DNA from: Lumbricus terrestris
Taxonomy: Eukaryota > Annelida > Clitellata > Crassiclitellata > Lumbricidae
Length of the DNA: 64,000 nucleotides
Reading direction: 5' to 3'
Assembly (NCBI GenBank): GCA_949752735.1
Contig: OX457040.1
Coordinates: forward strand, 4,510,131 to 4,574,130
Shown piece by piece: positions 18,705 to 28,330 of this stretch (position 1 is its first letter; the number at the start of each line of letters is the position of its first letter). Below the pieces are notes generated by a model. It was not told the origin of the DNA. It ran no database searches and was given only the letters and a program-made list of their open reading frames with translations. Both the position numbers and the translations under genes were made by a program.

Positions 18705-18800
18705 TTGTAGCAGGATGGACCGTTTAAATACGGTCAAAGTTTCACTTTGAAAAAGAGAAGCAGGAGGGGCCGTTTAAATACGGTCAAACCTTCAATTTAA
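18705..18800. repeat. Tandem duplication with near-palindromic CCGTTTAAATACGG
   Basis: GGACCGTTTAAATACGGTCA occurs at 18718 and, with one change, GGCCGTTTAAATACGGTCAA at 18769. A TTTCACTTTGAAAAAG linker follows the first copy. The unit is about 51 bp and ends in an A-rich (AAAT)n run. Confidence 0.75.
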
Positions 18801-18899
18801 AAAAATAAATAAATAAAAGAACGCCACGCGTAGATCGCCGCACACGGGTCGAAGCAAAGGGCGCACATCAGTTCAACAAATCTGTTCTCAATGTTGCTG

Positions 18900-19089
18900 C
18901 TGTAGACTGCTAATAGAGTTCCTCGATTCCTCAACATCTGTCCAATCGTGACTGAACAACTTCAATCTCTCTCCCGTATAAAATTGAAAGTTCTTGTCTT
19001 GGTTTTCAAGTCTCGATTGGGTCTTGCTCCGAAGCATCGTTGTGATCTCTGGCTCCGTCCCTTCTCTGCCACTTTGTTGCGTCTTCTTG
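18900..19089 (+). pseudogene. LINE reverse transcriptase C-terminus, left part of a split copy
   Basis: The plus strand encodes TEQLQSLSRIKLKVLVLVFK, SRLGLAPKHRCDLWLRPFSA and TLLRLL. This is the HWLPxxxRIxFKVLxLVFKxLxGLAPxYLxDL region of a LINE. The copy stops at 19089, where a 979-bp element begins, and resumes at 20069 in phase with the family motif (TLLRLL joined to RSSDRLDIL). Confidence 0.75.
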
Positions 19090-20076
19090 CAGGGGCTTCT
19101 ATCCCCCCTAAGCAACCGGGCGCAATCCATTTTCTTCCCCCCTTTCTGGACCGGCTTTTCTCTATGCATGCAATATAATGCAATCTAGCGCATGCCCTCC
19201 TATAGTGTGGGAATGAAGGTTTGTTTGGAGAGGGACAAACGAGCATCCAGCAGACGATCGCCGAAGCATGTGTAGCGCCGAGAAGGGACCTGGTATGGGG
19301 AGGGACTGTGCCCCTCCCCATAAGAAATTTTTGCGATTTCCGCATTGCAATTTCAGCATTTTAAGCTGTCCTCTTAGCAAAATTACTCTACTGCTTCAGT
19401 GGAGTAATTGCTGCCAAAATTGGGCAGCCATATGTTTTGCGCCTCTGATCAGTGTGCACTTGAGAGGCGTTACATAATTACTTGAATTTTTAGAGCACAA
19501 TGCAATACAATAAAATACAATGTAGGACCTTGTAGGTTCTACATTGTAAGCCCACGTAATAATGATGTTGCTTTACTAAGTGTTCAAGGACCAAATTTGA
19601 CTGTCTGAAATTTGAAAGATAGCATTGGAGAGAAGCCATTTAGTTGTGCAAAATAGTATTTGTATTAACATTTTTCCCAATAATAATATGATTGTATTAT
19701 TTATTAAAATAGTAGAAACATAATTGTAATCATGTACTAGAAAATTTAGTATTATTATAACTGTTATAGCAGTTCATGTAATTCAAAAATTCAGATAGTA
19801 GCCTAACTAAAAACTCAAAGTGTATAAAGTGTATACATTTTGCCAAAAAAAATTAGGCCTAACATTTTGTCCAAATTTATATGGAGGGGAAGTATTTTCT
19901 GAGGGGATCTTCCTTTACTATTTTCCTTTAGTGATGCCTAGATTGAACGCTGCCCTCCATGTCGGACCTTCCCCCCAACCGACGTGAATTTTTGCTGTCT
20001 TTTTATTCCCCCCCTATTTTTCACTGGGCGCAAGCTGCGCCCGCCATGCATAGGGATAGAAGCTCCTGTCTTCTTA
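19082..20076. mobile_element. 979-bp hAT-type element inserted in the LINE
   Basis: The element proper is 19090-20068. Its termini are CAGGGGCTTCTATCCC and GGGATAGAAGCTCCTG (15 of 16 bases complementary). It is flanked by TCTTCTTG and TCTTCTTA, a 7/8 match and so a slightly decayed 8-bp duplication. Removing it restores the LINE frame, which supports these borders. Inside is a block shared with 17525-17625. No transposase frame is present. Confidence 0.85.
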
Positions 20077-20275
20077 GATCTTCTGATCGGCTTGACATTT
20101 TGCTCCTCGCGTAAGAGCAGCCACGGCTCAATCCGGATGCCTTGTTTCCTCCGAATGGACTTTCGCCATCAGTTCGATCGGTCCTTCTCTCTGGTAGTCT
20201 TTCTTCATATTTCTCTCGCTTCAAATCCTCCCTTTTCTGTCGGGATTCGCACGCACCGGGAGTGCTGCAATTATC
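20069..20275 (+). pseudogene. LINE reverse transcriptase C-terminus, right part of a split copy
   Basis: The frame resumes as RSSDRLDILLLA, then FPPNGLSPSVRSVLLSGSLS, SYFSRFKSSLFCRDSHAPGV. These are the LRSSDRLDxL and WNxLPxSVR ... FKSxLF motifs. The conserved Trp region is altered and a stop is present. Together with 18900-19089 it is one LINE stub. Confidence 0.7.
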
Positions 20276-20279
20276 GAAG

Positions 20280-20480
20280 AGTCAAACAGGTGATCATGGG
20301 CGGAGTTTGGTTTCTGTTCTGGGGGCGGGCTAAGTTTGTTGACGAGCGGTGCCGAAAAACTTTTTCTCGGGCTCAGAAAAGCTGATGACCTTTTTTTAGT
20401 CCTCGGTCTGAAATCTTGGCGAAAAATACTAATTTTCCCGGCCCAATTTTTATTTCATCTGTTTCATTTTAATGTCCAAA
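20280..20480 (+). repeat. Decayed MITE with TGATGACC-TTTTTTT-AGTC core
   Basis: GGGGGCGGGCTAAG, AGAAAAGCTGATGACCTTTT TTTAGTCCTCGG and TTCCCGGCCC resemble the interior and right part of the GCGGATCCAG and GGCGCCCGC MITEs. Neither terminus is clear. Confidence 0.45.
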
Positions 20481-20829
20481 ATGTCCACTCCATTATCATT
20501 ATTGTCCGTTTCACAATTTCACTGCAATATAAGTAAAAATTTACGACAACAACTTTTTCAAAAACTTAATGTTATTCATAATCAAAATTGAAAGGTCTTT
20601 CATTTAATAAATTTGTCATTGAATGAAACAATACTTATTATGGACGATTAAATATATTTTTTTAACGACCATGTGCTTATTTTGAACTAAGTTTTACATG
20701 GCATTTATTTAATAATCATCGACCTACAGATCACCAGTTGTGAAGTTGGCTGATCATAACTTAGATCTAATTGACGTACTTTATGAAAACGAAACCATTT
20801 CGGACTATAATTATATTTGAATATATATA

Positions 20830-21075
20830 GCTCACAGGTTATCGTCGTTGGGGATTTAAATCTACATCCTGAAGATATACCACCACTACGACCAATAAGA
20901 CATCAGCTGACTTCGATGCAGTTGCCGACCAGTTTGAATTAACCAAACACGTCGCTAAACCGACACATGAGTAACAGTGAGTTGGCTCGAGTCGATGTCA
21001 TCATTGCGAATAACGTAAACAATGTGTACGCGCTACCCTAGCAATCACAGAATGTCGGTAGACAGTAAAGCAACA
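20830..21075 (+). pseudogene. LINE endonuclease-domain remnant
   Basis: Frame-broken plus-strand sequence gives VVGDLNLHPED, then FELTKHVAKPTHE-like text and LARVDVIIANNVNNVYALP. This matches the apurinic-like endonuclease end of LINE ORF2, where GDxNxH carries catalytic Asp and Asn residues and xxTHxxGxxLDxVI follows. It is the only endonuclease trace in the window. Stops and frameshifts show it is dead. Confidence 0.6.
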
Positions 21076-21216
21076 GGAAGAAACTACACGCTCAATTTGG
21101 ACACCCTTAACTCAAAATTCAAACTGCTTTAAATAGTCGGACCCGAAAAACCCGCGATGATCGATCGATACATAGAAAAGCTGTCGATAAACTAAGATTA
21201 CTGTGCCAAACAAATG

Positions 21217-21280
21217 TTTTTCGAGGACAACGGCCTCTGTTGTCATATCAAGCCCTCGTCAAATCTGGATCCATCCATCC
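21217..21280 (+). repeat. Stem-loop family copy 5, CGAGG subfamily
   Basis: The 5' arm TTCGAGGAC, core AACGGCCTCTGTTGTCATA, a TCA insertion, the 3' arm AGCCCTCGTC, then AAATCTGGATCCATCCATCC. CGAGG pairs with CCTCG where the other subfamily pairs CCAGGGT with ACCCTGG. Confidence 0.85.
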
Positions 21281-21658
21281 AAACTAAGGATCGATTTATT
21301 CAAAAAAGTCTTAACTCAGCGGCTGTTCGTAACTCTGACTGTGGAAGTCACAAACATGGATGAAGGAAGAGAGTGAAGCTAATGATCTTTGTAACAAAAT
21401 AGTCTTTAATTAAAACTATCAAATTAAGTTGTTTAGCATCGAGGAACGTTTATAGCAGCATCTAGCAAAAGAGATGCGATATTAAAATATGTATAGCACT
21501 ATGACAGCAATCGTTGAGAGAAGACGAGACGCCGTTAATCTGCAGACGTAATCAAATATATAACTTAGCTACCATACGCAAAAATTTATAACAGCTGAGC
21601 CAATCCTAAAATATTATGAATTAACAAGACCACTTGCGAATATATAGAATGGTCTTCA

Positions 21659-21978
21659 CCCGCCATCAGCGGCGCCCGCAGGATTTTTTTCTTGTACGCA
21701 CAGAAATTTTCGATGGAGGGGCGAACAGGGAAAATTTTTCGTTAGGCCGCCGAAAAAACTGATCAACCTAGAATTTCCCCAAAACATACCTTTTCTATCC
21801 GCCGAAAAAACTGATGACCTTTTTTTTTTTTTTTTTAGTCATCAACCTAGAATTTCCCAAAAACATACCTTTTGGGTCATCGCGCTGTACGCACTTACCT
21901 ATGTGCGTACGTCTGCGGGCGCCGCTGCTGTACGCACTTGCGTAAGTGCGTACGGCTGCGGGCGCCCCTGCCCGCCAT
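21659..21978. mobile_element. hAT-type MITE, GGCGCCCGC family, copy 2 with target duplication
   Basis: The element proper is 21667-21970 (304 bp). It starts CAGCGGCGCCCGCAGG and ends CTGCGGGCGCCCCTG. The exact 8-bp direct repeat CCCGCCAT lies at 21659-21666 and 21971-21978. It is collinear with copy 1 apart from a shorter T run and an extra GCTGTAC near the right end. Confidence 0.92.
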
Positions 21979-22448
21979 TGCAAATAGGCATCGTCGAATG
22001 ACATCAAAGGCCTTTGTAAGTGGAAATGCACCGTTGTGTCACGAAATAGAGTAGCCTATCATCCGTATTAATCCTATACGCCAGATGAAGAGAAGTTGAA
22101 AGTTACTTTCGCGTTGATTTATTTCTGCAATTCAACTTACATCTGCTTTGCTTCGAACAATGGAACTAACAGCCATGTTTATTCTCCTTGCTTTGGTTTT
22201 AGAGCAGCTAGAATACCTATAACACTTAATAAATTCGAGTTGTCATGCTCTGAAAGTCTGAACATTGCTTAGCATATTAAAAACAATTAGATCCACTTCA
22301 AATTTTGATTACAACATAAAATTTTCAATTCCACCCATTGCAACAAAAAGGGATAAAATGGTTTATACCCCGGATTTTCTATCATGCAGGTATGTTTAGT
22401 CCGGGGGATAGATTAATTCATTCCCCCATATGGCTTTAAGGGAAGCAA

Positions 22449-22644
22449 AGGGTGGATACATAAATTTTCGGTCTCGGGCAGGGACAAATTTTCGTCTTTT
22501 TTCGCCAAAATAGTTGATGCGTGGGGAGGGACATGTGGGACTACTCGTGGCGGGACACCAACTTTCCAAGCCAGAATAGCAAAAGTAAAGAGATTTCTAA
22601 AGGTGGGGGTGCCATGGCCGGATTGGCCTCCCTGGATCCGTCCT
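22449..22644 (-). mobile_element. GCGGATCCAG-family MITE, short copy
   Basis: On the minus strand it begins CAGGACGGATCCAGGGAGGC, continues CAATCCGGCCATGGC and TATTCTGGCTTGGAAAGTTG, and ends GTATCCACCCTTTG. These blocks match 49268-49553 in order. No clear 8-bp duplication was found. Confidence 0.7.
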
Positions 22645-22649
22645 GAATA

Positions 22650-25025
22650 TCCATTGATACCGGCAATGCAACACAGGACGAACAGTTTGTTCCCATAATT
22701 ATAGTTTTTTTGAAGATTGATCTACATGTACATGGGAATTACGTTTAATTAGACACCTTTAAAATTGGCTCATACTGATTTATAAATAGTTTTGCTAACG
22801 TCGCTCAATAAGGTCATCTCTCAAGGAAAATCCACTAAACTTTATCAACGACTCTTGCAGTCAGAAGAAGTTGCCAAAAGCAGAAGAAATTGTTTGTGCC
22901 CTATAATAATTACTATAATTATTATGGCTTAATGCAACTGAAATTGAAAATAATTACGGCTAAATTATCAGTTAGGCAAATGATAGTATTACTTTTGAAA
23001 CTCGGCTGAATTCTAATTTCTTTTGACGGGCAAACAGATATAATTCATGTGAAGCTCGAGTAGAAAGTCCTCAGCCTCCTGCGTAGGCCTAATTGTGTCA
23101 TATCATAAGCTGACTGAAAGGACTTCATCCGCTTGCGACATATAGCGGCATAGAAAGAAAGCAGAAGCTCAAGATCCTAATTTCATGAAACAATATTCCA
23201 GAAGAAGGGGACTTACCACTACACGTTTTCATCTTGCACCGTGGTATAGTGGTAGGCCTACGTGGGAACAGCCAGGTGAGGTTAGCTACCAGATAATGAC
23301 TCTTTCAACTCAGTACAAACTGTTTTATTCAGTGTCTAACGACATCTTACGATTGACAACAACGTTGACGGTATCATTGTTTATAATCGTAACTTTCTCG
23401 TGAGAATCCAGAGCATAGCGACATCTCGCAGCTGACAGAGGTTTGTATCTCATCCAGTAGATTCTGCTGTTTAATGATATCTCGCATCTGACATGGTTGT
23501 CGTCATCATTCTAACAAATTCATAGCGGGCCAAACCCCGATTTGTTTTATAGGGAGCTTTGTGAGTCAGTGCTATCCGTTCTAGTTTTTAGATTCCTTCG
23601 CTTTGCCACGCAAGGTAACCTGGTTATTCCCATAGTTCGAACTTCCATTATGACGGAATTAGTTACGTAGCAATCTTCGTTATGAGAAGTTTATCTAGTT
23701 GTGGCACTATACAAATTGACGAATTTGATTTTCACTACCATATTTCCGGTATAGTATTTTACCTTCACCAATCAATTTAGGTTTGTATGGGTAACTTCCG
23801 CTAGCGAATCCGTGTAAAACGCCAAGTTGATTAGCGTCATTTTATCCATGCTTCGGACCCAATAATTAATTTTATGCAATCGAGTTGAAACTCGTTGATA
23901 ACATTTCCCATGAACTAAATGTAGATACATTGGAATTTACAATACATAACAGTGAATAAGATATTTATTAAAGGTGTTTAAATTCAAAAGTATCTCATCC
24001 ACTAGGTTCTGCTGTTTAATGGAATCTTGCGGCGTCGGAAGCCGTTCGCTTGTATTGTAATGCATTTTACAGTTTGTCTCATGTAAAATGTTTTCATTAT
24101 TTCAAGAAGGTTGCGTGTGATGATAAAAAGTATGAATTATGGTAAGCTGAATGAGTTACATATAGCGCCGAGAAAAGTGCTTTATGCATATTTAAAATAT
24201 TCTTTTCATACACCTTTAAAACGTCTTCACTGGCGTTATTTATAAAACCAGCTGATAGCAGCGTCAATGTCTTTCTGCACATTAGCTTAATTAAGCGATA
24301 TTTTAGTGGAGCGGCCTGGAACGAGAATGTGAAGGAATTGTTCACTTTGTGATACAAGCACGAAATCTGGTACATGATACGAACATGTCATAAGAAAAAG
24401 ATTTGCTATAGGGCCATCGCAGATCTTTGCTGGATTCCTTTTCTACATCTTTCAGCCGCACGAACTGTTAACATCAAAGTTCTTGCGAGTATAATAAGTT
24501 TCTGTTTGGAAAGCGTGGGCAGTAATTATTGATTTGCGTTAACGAAAGAATTTATAACCAACGTCCACTAGTGATAAAGGATTCCAAGGTCAGGAATAAA
24601 AAATTCTGTAACGATGTCCTTTACAGCCTGGGCATTTGATGTAATTTACTTCACAATAGCGATTAAAGACCATTCTTTTCGTACATGATCGTGTGTAGGA
24701 CTACAATATAGATATTTAGGACCATGTTCATTGAATTGTCGCGTGGGGCGCTAAATAAGCAAACCATGTTGGCTTGCAATTTAAAATGACCGTTGCTGCA
24801 ATGCTCGATGCAATTTTGTTTCCGAAATTGATGTTGGTGCCCGTAGATTCAACACGCAGTTGCATCATACGACGAGCAATGAGTCCCTCACAGATTTTAT
24901 ATCCTCAGACAGACACTGCCTCAACACCCAGAAAAAAATTTCATTAGACTGGTTACTAAGCAACAACTGGCTAAGATCGATCTAAGCGTTCTCTCAAATC
25001 AATTTTTATTTATTACTTTTCCTCC
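22650..25025. other. Long interval without a recognised gene
   Basis: A SINE-head remnant (CACCGTGGTATAGTGGTAGG) is near 23235. A diverged pair of short repeats, 23445-23490 and 23990-24035, shares TCTCATCC and TTCTGCTGTTTAATG. ACACCTTTAAAA words are at 22752, 23973 and 24210. At 24900-24975 a weak LINE-like stretch could be reverse transcriptase, but frame breaks prevent a call. Confidence 0.5.
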
Positions 25026-25029
25026 ACTG

Positions 25030-25325
25030 GCCTAGTTAGCTACACCGGTAAGCGCGGGCTGCATTCGTCTGTTGGTTGCAACGGACTGCGGTTCAAGCCC
25101 CGGGCTGGGAGTTAACATTCAGAGATTTAGATATCTCGGGCTAGCACGTGTGGGACGCAGGGGCGCAAGCTCCTGCGGAGCGACCTTGGGCAAGTTGCTT
25201 ACCCATCATTGTCTGTGGGGAAGGCAACGGGAAACCACCTCACTCATCTCATCCCCAGGGGCGTAAGCCAATGAACCTGCCTTCGGGCAGAGCACCATCA
25301 TCATCATCATCATCATCGTCACTTT
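25030..25325 (+). repeat. tRNA-derived SINE with (ATC)n tail
   Basis: TAGCTACACCGG (25037-25048) is the A-box region and GGTTCAAGCCC (25090-25100) the B box. The body contains GACCTTGGGCAAGTTGCTTA and GGCAACGGGAAACCACCTCA. The tail is (CAT)n at 25295-25318. The RTE-like LINE 3' end at 36600-36640 carries the same trinucleotide tail, which suggests RTE-driven mobilisation. Confidence 0.75.
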
Positions 25326-25410
25326 TCCTCCAGATGCTCATGGACTCTGAACTCACTTTTACATCTCAAATAGACCAGGTTTGCCGCAGATGCTAATACC
25401 AGTTGAATCA
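25325..25410 (+). pseudogene. Very short LINE reverse transcriptase fragment
   Basis: MDSELTFTSQIDQVCRRC parallels LDSELxxxSHIDQVCRSCYY in the copies at 25640 and 44400. About 85 bp of the thumb-region coding sequence remains. Unassigned AT-rich sequence separates it from the next fragment. Confidence 0.6.
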
Positions 25411-25634
25411 GCCTAATAATATGACCATTTCTCGTATTATAATAGAACACGATTTGCACTTTAAAATAATATACTGTTTGATGTATGCGTATACATGGTG
25501 TCTTAACTCGAAAGTCTTCATTCCGTAATCTAGTTTTTCTATCAGCATGTATGATGTGTACGTGTGCTTTTGGCCAGTCGATAAAACCTTTAGTTAATTA
25601 TTTTATTCTACTCTCAACTCAATTTACATTTATT

Positions 25635-25965
25635 ACTTTTTTCTTCGGTGGTGCGTGACCTCGGGGTGGCCCTGGACTCTGAACTCATCCTTGCATCTCA
25701 TATAGATTAGGTGTGCCGCAGTTGTTACTTGTTGAGTCAGCTTATGACCATTTCTCGCTCTCAGACTTTTAAAGCTGTAGTCTCCGTCGTTCATGCATTT
25801 GTGCTGATCCACCTTGACTACTGCGATTCCATCTTTGCGTTGATCGAGAGGTTGAAGCGCCGTGAAGCGAGTCAAACTGGCTGCCGCGCGACTTGTTGGC
25901 GGGTTCACCATGTCCGACCGTGTAGCCCAATATGTGCTCTAGATCTCGCACTGACTTTCTTTCCT
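25635..25965 (+). pseudogene. LINE reverse transcriptase thumb fragment
   Basis: The plus strand gives VRDLGVALDSELILASHID, then VCRSCYLLSQLMTISRSQTF, KAVVSVVHAFVLIHLDYCDS, and IERLKR. The VRDLGVxLDSxLxxxxHI ... IxxLVxSxLDYCxSLL order is a standard LINE segment between motif C and the C-terminus. An in-frame stop lies after SHID. It is truncated at both ends. Confidence 0.75.
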
Positions 25966-26205
25966 GCGTAGAATGTGAAACTCTTTCAATAACACGGCCT
26001 TTAGTAGGTTTGTATCAGCATAACGCACCAGTTGATCCACACCCGGCGAGTTAGATGGAAAGGATCCAGTTTGTCCCATACATTCTCTGCAGAAGTAGGT
26101 CAAGTCTTTTCCGGTCTTTCCACGTTGTGATACCCACCAGACGGCAGTGGAATACAGCAATCGAGAGACGACAGAAGCCTCGGCAACCCGGCAGAGAACG
26201 CGCCA
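25965..26205 (-). pseudogene. LINE ORF2 C-terminal fragment (second LINE type)
   Basis: The minus strand reads LVGITTWKDRKRLDLLLQRM, YGTNWILS, then NSPGVDQLVRYADTNLLKAV after a frameshift. A KDRxRLDxxLxRM helix, then a xxLVxxADxxLLKxV helix, is the C-terminal layout also seen at 6490-6770. I assign both to the same LINE type, from remembered family pattern only. Confidence 0.5.
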
Positions 26206-26884
26206 GTAAGACCGAACGACCTAGAAGTATGCTTGGGAACCAATTTCCTACTTTAAAATACACTAATAATATTTTTTATTTTTAGCATTCTTATTAACTC
26301 CAGTGTCATTGATATTTATTGCTATTGATTATAACAACATATATTTGCCTAAATTATGCCCATCTGAAGCCTCGAGATTGATTACGAATAAATTACTGGA
26401 AGAATCAATGGTCAAACAATAAGTAACGTATTTCAAGACGTCCAATTGCACAGCCTACCCTTAAAATGATGTCACATCAGCTATAAAAACCATAATTACG
26501 TTCTTCAGCAACTTTCTGTCACGATTTTCTTTAGTGTGGTCAGTTATAATACCCCGCCGGTTAGGAAGGGGGTTTATAAAGCAATTCTGAAGCCAGTGTG
26601 AATTAAAGCAGTTATTATTCAACCAACAAAATAAACGATAAGGTTTAGTCGATAGTTGATAATATAGTAAAATCCGATGCTATTTAACTATCCCGGACCT
26701 CGACCGATTCCCGACCCAGGTTCCCCCCTCTTCCCCAACAATTCCGGTTATGACTCACGGTTTGCTGAACGTTCAAGTTTCTTAGGTGAGACCATTCGTC
26801 TGGAACAGCTTTCGCTTCCGAAATGCTTTGGCATCAATTCACTGCGTCATTATGTCGTTGCGGTTCCATGATGCTTGTGAAGAC
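26205..26884. other. Interval without a gene
   Basis: AT-rich up to 26690, then GC-richer. No repeat family was recognised. Confidence 0.45.
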
Positions 26885-27065
26885 CAACGTTTCGTTGCGT
26901 CTAGAGACCTGTTGCACCGACGAAGGGTTTTCTTGGGTCGAGAGACCTGTTGCTTCGACGAACGGCACTCCCTGTTCGTCTAGAGTCCAACGATATTCGT
27001 TGGTTGAGAAACCCGTTGCGTGTTCAAACCAACGGCTTCGTCCGTTGAGTGACCCATTGCGTAGT
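26885..27065. repeat. Degenerate tandem repeat, about 42-50-bp unit, four units
   Basis: GAGACCTGTTGCACCGACGA, GAGACCTGTTGCTTCGACGA, GAGAAACCCGTTGCGTG and GAGTGACCCATTGCGTA recur at roughly even spacing. Each is followed or preceded by a TTCGT(T/C)-containing segment. Opposing open frames of 122 and 130 codons cross it. I recognise neither product, and openness in both strands is expected of such a repeat. Confidence 0.6.
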
Positions 27066-27214
27066 CCAGCGTCCGTCTTTACTCGTACGTACACATTTCC
27101 ACAGTTTCTCCAACGCTCCTGGCACGTCTCTGACTCGTCTGTAGTTCGTCTCCGAATCGATTTGTCGCCAGCTCGTCTCAACTCAGACTGAATATGCGTT
27201 GCCTTCTTGTAATT

Positions 27215-27755
27215 GTAATCGTACATTTATATAGCGCCCTTTAAAGAGATCTCCTCAGAGGCGCTCCTGACCTGACACCAAACCACAATCAAAGAGAATG
27301 GTTTTCAAACGCTTGCGGAAAAGGGGCAAAGAAAGACAAAGAAGCAGCGGCGCCCGCAGCGTACGCACTTACGCAAGTGCGTACAGCAGCGGCGCCCGCA
27401 GACGTACGCACATACGTAAGTGCGTACAGCGCGATGACCCAAAAGGTATGTTTTTGGGAAATTCTAGGTTGATGACTAAAAAAAAGGTCATCAGTTTTTT
27501 CGGCGACCTAACGAAAATTTTTCCCTGTTCGCCCCTCCTTCGAAAATTTCTGTGCGTACAAGAAAAAAATCCTGCGGGCGCCGTTGCAAAGAAGTTCATT
27601 TAATACGGAGACTAATAGGTAACTTATTCCAGAGAGACGGACCGACCACAGCAAAGCTTCTGTGCAGCAGTGTGGAAGATCGAGCCATGGGGACAACCAG
27701 ATCACCATGCGTAGCAGAGCGAAGGAATCTACGGCCTGGAATGGAGCTGTCTAAA
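27215..27755 (-). pseudogene. LINE reverse transcriptase C-terminus, interrupted by a MITE
   Basis: From 27755 down, the minus strand encodes RFLRSATHGDLVVPMARSST, LLHRSFAVVGPSLWNKLPIS, LRIK. After the insertion at 27345-27586 it continues through a Lys/Arg-rich segment to the 3' end CGCCTCTGAGGAGATCTC with GGGCGCTATATAAATG and an (ATTACA)n-type tail near 27205-27225. The uninterrupted equivalent of the distal part is at 38930-39062. Catalytic domains are absent. Confidence 0.8.
27337..27594. mobile_element. hAT-type MITE, GGCGCCCGC family, copy 3 with target duplication
   Basis: The element proper is 27345-27586 (242 bp), in inverted orientation relative to copies 1 and 2. It has CAGCGGCGCCCGCAG and CCTGCGGGCGCCGTTG ends and the exact direct repeat CAAAGAAG at 27337-27344 and 27587-27594. 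It lacks about 60 bp of the internal segment of the other copies. It contains GATGACTAAAAAAAAGGTCA, the shared hairpin. It sits inside LINE sequence. Confidence 0.92.
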
Positions 27756-27789
27756 TATATTTTCCCTTGCCCGTATATCGAGCTACGCT

Positions 27790-28330
27790 TGAATGGACTG
27801 GCCGTCTACCTACCCATCCAATAGCGTTTCTACAGCTGCAAATGCAATTCGTGACATTTTATCGATAGATAGCGGAGTCGCTTTGAAAGGAACTGCAAAC
27901 AAGAAAATAATGTCGTTAATTACCGATATGAAAAGTGGTCCAGATGTAGTTGCAATGTCAGAGAACGCACACAATTATCCACTCTTCTGTCCTCCACCGC
28001 CATTGCATCACATGTATCCTCAACAGCAGCTGTTCATAGCAGTTCATTAGATCGGCCGCGGACCTTGGAACGTGTAGCAGTTCAACGCTGAAGGAGATGG
28101 ATTGTGTGAAAATGTCTTGCCATCTAAATCTCAGAGATTGGTTTCATGGATTTGGTCCAGAATGATTATTGGTAGAGTATTGTCTTATGTAGAAACACGC
28201 GTGTTGAAAAGAACCAGTGACAATGAATACTGTTATAAAGGTGTCAACATCCGTTTCTTAATTTTAGCTGTTTTGGTGCAGCCTCAATTCCTCATGTCTT
28301 TACGAAGATGACAAACGTCGGTTTCTTCCT
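27790..28330 (+). other. Unrecognised open segments
   Basis: Open frames of 85 codons (27793-28050) and 69 codons (28102-28311) lie on the plus strand. The first product contains a polyproline stretch (CPPPPLHHM). I recognise no domain. They could be decayed exons or chance, and I do not assign a function. Confidence 0.2.

Noticed and set aside
24840..24980. Reverse transcriptase fragment upstream of the SINE
   Set aside because: Only a weak SSDRHCLN-QKKISLDWLLSNNW resemblance with frame breaks. Not enough to call.
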